A stretch of DNA of 33,025 nt from Candidatus Poribacteria bacterium (GTDB lineage: Bacteria > Poribacteria > WGA-4E > GCA-2687025): assembly GCA_002687025.1 (NCBI GenBank), contig NYZG01000222.1, forward strand, positions 1 to 33,025, in the 5' to 3' direction. The position numbers were made by a program, and so were the translations under genes. Below the pieces are notes generated by a model. The model did not search any database and had not been told where the DNA came from. It saw nothing but the letters and a program-made list of their open reading frames with translations. Below, piece by piece: positions 26,015 through 33,025 of this stretch. Numbering within the stretch: position 1 is the first letter of the stretch; the number at the start of each line of letters is the position of its first letter.

Positions 26015-27642
26015 TGCGCCGCCGCTGCGGGCTCGGCCGCGCCGCCATTCTGACGCTTGTGCTGCTCGCGGCCTCGACACGCGCGGCGTCCGTGCGCTTC
26101 ACGGACGTAGCCGCCGAGGCGGGGATCGACTTCGTCCACGACATTGGGCGTAGCGGCAAAGGTTACATACTGGAGACGGTCGCTTCTGGGTGCGGCTTCC
26201 TCGATTACGACGGCGACGGGCTCCTCGACATCTACCTTGTGAACGGGCGCGCCCTGCCGCCGTCGGCGCCGAACGCGTCGGCGAACGCGCTCTACCGCAA
26301 CAACGGCGACGGCACGTTCACGGACGTCACGGCGGAGGCGGGCGTCGGGGACACCGGGTATGGGGTGGGCTGCGCGACGGGCGACTACGACGGCGATGGC
26401 GACACGGACATCTACGTCACGAACTTCGAACGGAACGCGCTCTATCGCAACAACGGAGACGGCACGTTCACGGATGTTGCGGCCGCGGCCGGCGTTGCGT
26501 GCGCCGCGTGGAGCTCATCGGGCGCCTTCGTGGACTATAACGCGGACGGGCGTCTGGACCTGTACGTCGCCAACTACCTCGCCTTCCGCATTGAGGACTA
26601 CGAGCCATGCGGGGGCCGCCTCGGAACGGACTGCGGTCCCGGCGACTATCCCGGCGCCGCGGATGTCCTCTACCGCAACAACGGAGACGGCACGTTCACG
26701 GATGTCACACGGGAAGCCGGGGTGCACTCGGACGAGGGCAAGGGTCTGGGCGTCGCCGTGGGCGACTACGATGACGACGGCGACGTGGACATCTACGTGG
26801 CCAACGACGACACGCGCAACTTCCTCTATCGCAACAACGGCGACGGCACGTTCGAAGATGTGACGTTCTGGGCGGGCGTCGGATTCAGCGAGCACGGCGA
26901 GCCGGAGGGCGGAATGGGCGCGGCGTTCGGGGACTACGACAACGACGGGCGGCTCGACCTCGTCGTCACGAACTACCAGGATCAGGTGAACAGCCTGTAC
27001 CGCAACGAAGGCGGCGGCCTCTTCTCGGACGTCTCGCACACTGCGGGTACAGCGCTGCTCACGTATCCGCTGGTGGGATGGGGTACCGCGTTTCTGGATG
27101 TGGACAACGACGCGGACCTCGACCTCTTCGTGGCAAACGGACATCTCCTCGTCAACGTGGCGGGGCGGGACAGCACGAGCACGTACGCCCAGCCCGACGT
27201 GCTCTACATGAACGATGGACATGGCGCGTTCGTCGAGGGCGGGCCGGAGATGGGCTTGGCGGCCGTCCGATCGAGCCGTGGCGCCGCGTTCGGTGACTAC
27301 GACAACGACGGCGACACGGACATCCTCGTGGTCAACACGGGAGAGGCGCCGTCATTGCTTCGGAACGACGGGGGCTCCGACGGCGACTGGCTGGGGATCA
27401 CGCTCGTCGGCCGTGGGGCGAACCGGGCGGGCATAGGCGCGCGCGTGACGGTGACGACGGATGTCACACAGACGCGCGAAGTTACCACGGCAGTTGGCTA
27501 CGCGTCCGCGAGCGACGCGCGCTTGCTCTTCGGCCTGGAGAAGCAAGGCAGCGCGCCGACGGTGTCCGTTCGTTGGTCGTCCGGCTCTACCACCGTGGTC
27601 GAATCCGCTCGGCCACGGCGGTACATCTCCATCAGCGAGTGA
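26014..27642 (+). CDS. CRTAC1-type FG-GAP/VCBS repeat protein with C-terminal ASPIC/UnbV domain
   Basis: Signal peptide MRRRCGLGRAAILTLVLLAASTRAAS. Seven D-x-D/N-x-D-G-like repeats (DYDGDGLLDIYLVNG, DYDGDGDTDIYVTNF, DYNADGRLDLYVANY, …). C-terminus ASDARLLFGLEKQGSAPTVSVRWSSGSTTVVE. Confidence 0.93.
   Translation: MRRRCGLGRAAILTLVLLAASTRAASVRFTDVAAEAGIDFVHDIGRSGKGYILETVASGCGFLDYDGDGLLDIYLVNGRALPPSAPNASANALYRNNGDGTFTDVTAEAGVGDTGYGVGCATGDYDGDGDTDIYVTNFERNALYRNNGDGTFTDVAAAAGVACAAWSSSGAFVDYNADGRLDLYVANYLAFRIEDYEPCGGRLGTDCGPGDYPGAADVLYRNNGDGTFTDVTREAGVHSDEGKGLGVAVGDYDDDGDVDIYVANDDTRNFLYRNNGDGTFEDVTFWAGVGFSEHGEPEGGMGAAFGDYDNDGRLDLVVTNYQDQVNSLYRNEGGGLFSDVSHTAGTALLTYPLVGWGTAFLDVDNDADLDLFVANGHLLVNVAGRDSTSTYAQPDVLYMNDGHGAFVEGGPEMGLAAVRSSRGAAFGDYDNDGDTDILVVNTGEAPSLLRNDGGSDGDWLGITLVGRGANRAGIGARVTVTTDVTQTREVTTAVGYASASDARLLFGLEKQGSAPTVSVRWSSGSTTVVESARPRRYISISE
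26290..26865 (+). repeat. Four near-identical intragenic about 42-nt repeats encoding LYRNNGDGTF(T/E)DV
   Basis: ctcta(c/t)cgcaacaacgg(c/a)gacggcacgttc(acgga/gaaga)(c/t)gt… recurs near 26290, 26440, 26669 and 26823. Confidence 0.85.
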
Positions 27643-27655
27643 GGTACGCGCGGAA

Positions 27656-27676
27656 CCCCCGGCCGATGGCCGGGGG
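27656..27676. terminator. GC-rich hairpin between convergent genes (likely bidirectional transcription stop)
   Basis: CCCCCGGCC-GAT-GGCCGGGGG: perfect 9-bp stem, 3-nt loop, located between the stops of 26014..27642(+) and 27702..28415(-). No clear U-tract. Confidence 0.6.
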
Positions 27677-27701
27677 CTCACCGATGTCGTGCGCGTGTGT
27701 T

Positions 27702-28415
27702 CTAGCGGGACGCCTTGAGGCGGCCCCAACTCGTGGTCGCCTTGCCGTCGGCCTCGACCGCCAACGATCCCTTGGGCGGAATGACCTCCAAGGCGCGCAG
27801 CCGCATGTTGCGGTCCTTCGCCGGCGGCGGGTCCGGGATCCACTCGTCGTTGGTGAACCAGACGCCGAGTTGCGCCTTCATGCCGGCGTCGAACTCGATG
27901 ATTCCGAGAAGGCGGTCGTCCTCGATTATCATCACTCCCTCGGGATCGACAGTGCCCGCTTCGACGGGGTCGACGAACCACTCCGCGGCCGCGAGGTCCG
28001 CCTTTAGCCGGGTGTGGAGGATGACGACCTCGCCGCTCTGGAAGTCGCCCTTGTTGTCCGCGAGTTTCTTCACGCCGTTTTCACCGTGGAACCGGCCGCG
28101 CAGCTCCACTTCCGCGAAGATCCCGTTGTCCGTGTCCTCGGGGACCAACTGTTGGCTGGATCCCTCGATGATGAACGAGTATTTGCCCTTGAACGGGAAG
28201 ACGACCCAGTCGGTCGTCACGACCGGCTCGCGGCCGCCCCAGTAGCCCCAGCCCTGGTTATTATCGGCGGCGACGTCGCCGTGAAAATCACCGAGATCAC
28301 CCAGGTCGAGCGCCTCGAACCTGACGGGGGCCTCGACATCGGCGAACGACGCCGACGGCGCGGCCAACAACACACCGAGACACACCATGAGACAGATGTA
28401 GAGCGTCCTACGCAT
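27702..28415 (-). CDS. Exported protein of unknown function with C-terminal tag
   Basis: Start 28415 after AGGAGG. Signal peptide MRRTLYICLMVCLGVLLAAPSASFA. Ends GSLAVEADGKATTSWGRLKASR. Confidence 0.8.
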   Translation of the reverse strand: MRRTLYICLMVCLGVLLAAPSASFADVEAPVRFEALDLGDLGDFHGDVAADNNQGWGYWGGREPVVTTDWVVFPFKGKYSFIIEGSSQQLVPEDTDNGIFAEVELRGRFHGENGVKKLADNKGDFQSGEVVILHTRLKADLAAAEWFVDPVEAGTVDPEGVMIIEDDRLLGIIEFDAGMKAQLGVWFTNDEWIPDPPPAKDRNMRLRALEVIPPKGSLAVEADGKATTSWGRLKASR

Positions 28416-28517
28416 ACCCCAACCTCCTACCGGTATTTCGCGAGACGGGCCGGAGGCTAGCACGTCCGGCCGTGTTAGGACAAGTCCTGACTTGCCCCAC
28501 GCGATGGGCGCCGTCTG

Positions 28518-29345
28518 CTACCGACTCGCGTGGCGCGTCTTGAGGGACGCCCACCGCGTGGCGAGCCGGCCCTGCGCGTCGACTGCCAGGAACCCCCTGG
28601 CAGCAGTCTCGATGTCCGCCGGCACGAGCGATTCCTGCCACAGGCGTACGTCGTCGATGAGGCCCGTGAAGTAGTCGATGTTGTCGCCGGAACCCGCCTC
28701 GTCGTGGAAGACGGTGTTCTGGTTCACCGCCCCGATGCCGTTATCGTCGCCGTGGGCGTGCAACTGACCGCCGGGGCGTTTCTCCACGAGTGTGCCGTTC
28801 AGCCACATCTCGAATCTGTCATCCTCGACGGAACCGTCGGCATCACGTATCACGAGACCCACCTGGTACCACGTCTTCGCCTTGATAGGCGCGGAGATCC
28901 ACTCGCCGTTCCAGTTGTACTCGGCACGGTTCCATCCACCGACCCACACGTCGCCGTCGAACACGTACATGACGAGGCCGCGCGTACGTCCGCCTTCCTC
29001 GAAGATCGTCTGCTTCTCCGCGTCGTTCCCAGCATCGTCGACGCTGAACGTCGCGAGGATGGTGCGTTTGGGAAAGGGGCCACCCGAGTTGATGAGGGGC
29101 GAGTCGGGGAGTTCGACCACCGTCTCTCCGTCGAACTTCAGGGCGTTGCCCTCGAGACCGGATACCCAATCCGCAGCGCCGTTGACCACCCCGTTCACGG
29201 CGCCGATCGCATCAGGAACCGATTTCCCGCCGCTCTCGTCGAATAGCCATGCGACATCGGGGTCCGGTACCGCGTGCGCTGGCGCGCACAACGTAGCAGC
29301 GGCGATACTCAACGCGCAGACGAAGGTTCCTACACGGGACAACAT
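28518..29345 (-). CDS. Exported LamG/concanavalin-like domain protein with C-terminal tag
   Basis: Start MLSRVGTFVCALSIAAATLCAPAHA at 29345 after GAGGAGG. LamG-type DVAWLFDESGG…ALKFDGE…FTGLIDDVRLWQESL. Ends LAVDAQGRLATRWASLKTRHASR. Confidence 0.88.
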   Translation of the reverse strand: MLSRVGTFVCALSIAAATLCAPAHAVPDPDVAWLFDESGGKSVPDAIGAVNGVVNGAADWVSGLEGNALKFDGETVVELPDSPLINSGGPFPKRTILATFSVDDAGNDAEKQTIFEEGGRTRGLVMYVFDGDVWVGGWNRAEYNWNGEWISAPIKAKTWYQVGLVIRDADGSVEDDRFEMWLNGTLVEKRPGGQLHAHGDDNGIGAVNQNTVFHDEAGSGDNIDYFTGLIDDVRLWQESLVPADIETAARGFLAVDAQGRLATRWASLKTRHASR

Positions 29346-29403
29346 CGCACTCCTCCTCACTCGTGATCGTGCGGGCGGGGTGTGTGCTGCCCCACCTGCG
29401 GAC

Positions 29404-30213
29404 CTAGCGCCGCGCCTTGATCGCGGCCCAGCGTACCGAGAGCTTCCCGCGCGGCTCGACCGCGGTGGCCTCGGCCTCTAAGTGTTCGGGCAGCAATGCG
29501 ACGTTCCACAGCCGGATCGACTCGATCGACCCGCTGTAGTAGTCTCGATCGGTCCCGCTGCCATCGTCGTCGTGGAACACCACGTTCTGGTTCGTGTGCC
29601 CCACGCCCGTGTCGTCGCCGTGGTTGTAGAACTCGCCGCCCGGCAGGGACGCGACCATCCGACCGTCCATCCACATCTCGTAGCGGCCCGGTTCCACGGC
29701 GTCGATCGCGTCTCGCAACACAAACGCCACTGCGTGAGCAGTGTTGCTCGACGCCGCCGCGGACGGCCACTCGCCGTTCCAGTTGTATTCGGCGCGGTTC
29801 CACATACCGGCATAGGCCATGCCTTCGAACACGTAGATCACCGCGCCCCGGGTGCGCCCACCTTCCTCGAAAACAACCTGCTTCTGGCCGGGAATGCCGA
29901 CGTCGGCAGGCGTGAAGATGGCGATGACGGTGCGGTTCTGCCACGGGCCGTTCGTGACGTTGATGAGGTCCGAGTCCGGGAATTTGACGCCGGCGGTTGC
30001 GCCGTCGAAGACCAGCGATCCGTCCGCCCATGTGGCAGATCCGACGATCGTCCCATCGGTAGCGCCGAACGTGTCGGCGACGGTATCGCCCGACCCGTCC
30101 TCGAAGAGCCACTCGACATCGGGATCAGGGAGGGAAACGGACGCGTGGACCCCCAGAGCGACACACGCGAAGATGAACGCCGAGGCGTACACAGAGACAC
30201 GACGAGTAGTCAT
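29404..30213 (-). CDS. Exported LamG/concanavalin-like domain protein with C-terminal tag (paralogue of 28518..29345)
   Basis: Signal peptide MTTRRVSVYASAFIFACVALGVHA. Shares FEEGGRTRG…YVFEG…WNRAEYNWNGEW with its neighbour. Ends TAVEPRGKLSVRWAAIKARR. Confidence 0.88.
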   Translation of the reverse strand: MTTRRVSVYASAFIFACVALGVHASVSLPDPDVEWLFEDGSGDTVADTFGATDGTIVGSATWADGSLVFDGATAGVKFPDSDLINVTNGPWQNRTVIAIFTPADVGIPGQKQVVFEEGGRTRGAVIYVFEGMAYAGMWNRAEYNWNGEWPSAAASSNTAHAVAFVLRDAIDAVEPGRYEMWMDGRMVASLPGGEFYNHGDDTGVGHTNQNVVFHDDDGSGTDRDYYSGSIESIRLWNVALLPEHLEAEATAVEPRGKLSVRWAAIKARR

Positions 30214-30224
30214 CGGGTATCCTC

Positions 30225-30250
30225 CTTACTTCCCGCACTTACTTCCCGCA
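30225..30250. repeat. Perfect 13-bp tandem repeat (x2) in the leader of the LamG gene
   Basis: CTTACTTCCCGCA occurs at 30225-30237 and again at 30238-30250. Confidence 0.8.
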
Positions 30251-30407
30251 GCGCCATCTGCGCACGGGACTTGTCCAACATACCCGAATCTACATCGAGC
30301 CGCAATCCCCTCCGTCGGTCTGACCTCGCGTGAAAGGCGCCCTAGACCCCGACACCGCTGGCAGCGACAATCTCGCACGGACTAGCGCCCAATACGCGCA
30401 ATCTGAG

Positions 30408-32576
30408 ATGCCAATGTCGTCCTTCGCGCGAGCGGCACGCTCCATCGACGCCGACGTATTGAGCGTCCCCGAGCGTACGCGCGCCATCGCCGCCATACGT
30501 GCCGATCTAGCGCGCCGACAGGAGGAGGCCAATCGACGCGACGCCGCGCTCTGGGCGCGCGTGTCGAATCGAGACGAGTGGGAGGCGTTCTCACGCCCGA
30601 GTCTCACGGCCCTCCGTCGTTCGCTTGGCGCGCCCGTCGCAGACAGCGCCCCGCCCGAGACTCACGTGACGCGCGTCACCGAGGCCGAGGGATACGCCAT
30701 CGAGAATCTCATCTACGAAAGCCGTTCCGGTGTGTCCGTCACCGCCAATCTCTACTGCCCGACGCCAGGCGCGCGGCCGGCGCCAGCCATAGTGATCGTG
30801 CACAGCCACCACAACGCGAAGGATCAAGGCGAGCTACAGGACATGGGCGTCACCTGGGCGCGCGGCGGATGTCACGTGCTGGTGATGGACCAACTCGGCT
30901 ACGGAGAGCGGCGCTACCACACACCCGGGCCGCGGCAGGACTACCGCTTCCGCTACATGACCGCGGCGCAGCTTCACGTGATCGGCGAGAGTCTCATGGG
31001 GTGGATGGTCCACGACATACGGCGCGGGATCGACATGCTGCTGACGCGCGATGCCGTGGACCCCGGCGCGATCATTCTCATGGGCGCCGTCGCCGGCGGC
31101 GGAGATCCCGCGGCGGTCGCTGCTGCGCTCGACGAACGCGTCTCATGCGCGATCCCGTTCAACTTCGGCGGCCCGCAACCTGAGACCCAGTATCCGCTGC
31201 CGGAGGACGCCGAGGCCACCTTCAACTACATGGGACACGGCTCGTGGGAATCCACGCGGAACCTGCGACTCAGCGCGCGGGACGGGTTTCTGCCGTGGAC
31301 AATCGTCGCGTCGATCGCGCCGCGTCGCCTGATATACGCACACGAGTTCGCGTGGGATCGCGAGCATGACCCGGTGTGGAACAGGCTGCGGCGGGTCTAC
31401 GGCTTCTACGACGCCGAGGACCGTCTTTCGTACACGCACGGGGCGGGCGTTCTCACGGGGTCGCCACCCGAGGCGACGCACTGCAACCAGGTCGGCGTCG
31501 CGCACCGGCGGATGATCCACGAGGCGCTGAATCGGTGGTACGGCATCGCGATGCCCGATGAGACGCAGCAGCGGCGCGACGAGGCGGAGCTCACCTGTCT
31601 CACGGACGAGATGCGCGACCGTCTGCGCGCACGACCTGCGTACGAGGTGTTCGGGCGCCTCGGCCGCGAGCGTCTGGCGGCGGCGCGAGCGGGGTTGGCC
31701 GCGCTGACTCCAGCACGCCGTGTCGCGCGCCTTCAGCGGGACTGGACGACGCTCCTCGGCGACACGGAGCCCTCGGACCTGCTGAACTTGCAGGCCGCGG
31801 ATGGCCCCGACGTGGACGGCGTTCGGATTCGCCGCGAGGCGATGCGCACGCCTCACAGCGCGCAGCTCACGACTCTGACACTAACGCCGCCGGAATCCAC
31901 GGGCCGTGCCGTCGTTCTATGCGTTGCGCAGCAGGGGAAACAGGGATTCCTCGCCCATCGCGCGGACGAGATCGCCGACCTGCTCGCGCGGGACATCGCG
32001 GTGTGTCTCGCCGACCTGCCGATGACGGGCGAACTGCAACCGAACGCCGACCGGACGTGGCGCGGCGCGACCACATCGATGTCCGCCACTGAATGGATGC
32101 TGGGTGGATCGCTGCTCGGAACCAAGCTGCGGGCGATGCGCGGGCTGGCGCGGCATCTCCGCGCTACGTGGGCGAGCGTCGGGGTCTGGGGCGACTCGTT
32201 CTCTCCGCGGAACCCACCGGAGTGGGTCGAACCCCTCATCGGTGAGGGCGCCGAGCCGCATCTGTCGGAGCCCGCGGGCGGCCTTCTGGCGGCCCTCGCC
32301 GCGCTCTACGAGCCGCACGTGCGCTGCGTCGTCGCGCGAGGGATGCTTACCGGCTACGCGGCTCTGCTCGACCACGCGCATTGCCACATACCGCATGACG
32401 CGCTCGTGCCGGGCGTGTTGACGGCGGGGGACATCCCGGACCTCGTCGAGGCGTTGCATCCACGTCCGACACTCGTCGATCGGTCCGTAGACGGCCGTAA
32501 CAGGGCGGTCGCGACGCAGGCGCCGGACGCCGACATCGCCGCATGGGTAGACGCGCACGTCGGCCGGCGTTCGTGA
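30408..32576 (+). CDS. Large two-module alpha/beta-hydrolase-fold protein
   Basis: SVTANLYCPTPGARPAPAIVIVHSHHNAKDQGELQDMGVTWARGGCHVLVMDQLGYGERRYH; second module VVLCVAQQGKQGF…VGVWGDSFSPRNP. Start uncertain (30330, 30408 or 30414). Confidence 0.8.
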   Translation: MPMSSFARAARSIDADVLSVPERTRAIAAIRADLARRQEEANRRDAALWARVSNRDEWEAFSRPSLTALRRSLGAPVADSAPPETHVTRVTEAEGYAIENLIYESRSGVSVTANLYCPTPGARPAPAIVIVHSHHNAKDQGELQDMGVTWARGGCHVLVMDQLGYGERRYHTPGPRQDYRFRYMTAAQLHVIGESLMGWMVHDIRRGIDMLLTRDAVDPGAIILMGAVAGGGDPAAVAAALDERVSCAIPFNFGGPQPETQYPLPEDAEATFNYMGHGSWESTRNLRLSARDGFLPWTIVASIAPRRLIYAHEFAWDREHDPVWNRLRRVYGFYDAEDRLSYTHGAGVLTGSPPEATHCNQVGVAHRRMIHEALNRWYGIAMPDETQQRRDEAELTCLTDEMRDRLRARPAYEVFGRLGRERLAAARAGLAALTPARRVARLQRDWTTLLGDTEPSDLLNLQAADGPDVDGVRIRREAMRTPHSAQLTTLTLTPPESTGRAVVLCVAQQGKQGFLAHRADEIADLLARDIAVCLADLPMTGELQPNADRTWRGATTSMSATEWMLGGSLLGTKLRAMRGLARHLRATWASVGVWGDSFSPRNPPEWVEPLIGEGAEPHLSEPAGGLLAALAALYEPHVRCVVARGMLTGYAALLDHAHCHIPHDALVPGVLTAGDIPDLVEALHPRPTLVDRSVDGRNRAVATQAPDADIAAWVDAHVGRRS

Positions 32577-32674
32577 CCTCCGCCCGCCACAGCGCCGGTC
32601 CCGCGCGTTCTGTATACTCAAATGGTAGATAGTTGCCCCGCGCGTCATCCTCTCGCTCAGCAGGTGAACGAAAG

Positions 32675-33025
32675 ATGCAGCGTATGGAAAGCGCCCGCGG
32701 CGCCTCGTTCGCGTGGGCTTGCGCCGTCCTGGCGTGTATGGCCGTCGAGGCCTTGGCAGGCCGCGGAATCGGCACATGGCACTCCACGGATGGGCCGTAC
32801 GGCGGGCACATCATGGACCTCGCCATCGGCCCGGACGGCACGCTCTATGCGGCGGCGGGGCCCGAGAACCATCGGTACCCATGGGGCGACGCCTGGAAGC
32901 CCGTTTGCGACGACTACCGCGCCCCGAAGGGGCTGATCGGGGCTTTTCCCGGCTGTCGGACGCCGACAGGGGTGCGAGATCTGGGCGTAGAGACCTCCTG
33001 GGCGACCCTCGACCCACAGACCAGA
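32675..33025 (+). CDS. Exported beta-propeller/BNR-like protein, truncated by window end
   Basis: No stop before the window end (hence absent from the ORF track). MQRMESARGASFAWACAVLACMAVEALAGRGIGTWHSTDGPYGGHIMDLAIGPDGTLYAAAGPENHRY… resembles W…GPYGG…LAIxPDGTLYAA propeller blades. Confidence 0.6.
   Translation, partial: MQRMESARGASFAWACAVLACMAVEALAGRGIGTWHSTDGPYGGHIMDLAIGPDGTLYAAAGPENHRYPWGDAWKPVCDDYRAPKGLIGAFPGCRTPTGVRDLGVETSWATLDPQTR

Noticed and set aside
1-33025. CRISPR arrays, tRNA/rRNA genes, transposases or phage genes
   Set aside because: No regularly spaced repeats, cloverleaf-like sequence, DDE/integrase motifs or structural phage genes were recognised by eye.

Overview
High-GC bacterial chromosomal window, about 25 credible protein-coding genes. 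No rRNA, tRNA, CRISPR array or transposase was recognised. Gene content is catabolic, secretory and signalling: two Gfo/Idh/MocA oxidoreductases, an M28-like peptidase, a URO-D-like protein, esterase/hydrolase-fold proteins, a sulfotransferase, tandem LamG proteins, a TPR + FG-GAP/ASPIC pair, a six-PAS histidine kinase, a class III cyclase-ATPase-TPR regulator, a K+ channel and a PIN-domain TA pair. This resembles Poribacteria/Latescibacteria/Planctomycetes-like environmental bacteria (inference only). The main discovery is a gene the ORF track splits in two: ORFs 21693..22109(-) and 20598..21635(-) are in the same frame and separated only by two in-frame TGA codons. Read through, they give an exported thioredoxin-like protein with a U-V-P-U-H-A-C active site, followed by a CxxCH motif and two PDZ-like segments. 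A perfect 11-bp hairpin with a GGU apical loop lies 26 nt after the second TGA, as expected for a bacterial SECIS element. This is a strong candidate for a double-selenocysteine redox protein. The second discovery is a short C-terminal tag (V-x-[AP]-x-G-[KR]-x-x-[TV]-[SR]-W-[AG]-x-[IL]-[KR]) shared by four otherwise dissimilar exported proteins, which may be an undescribed sorting signal.
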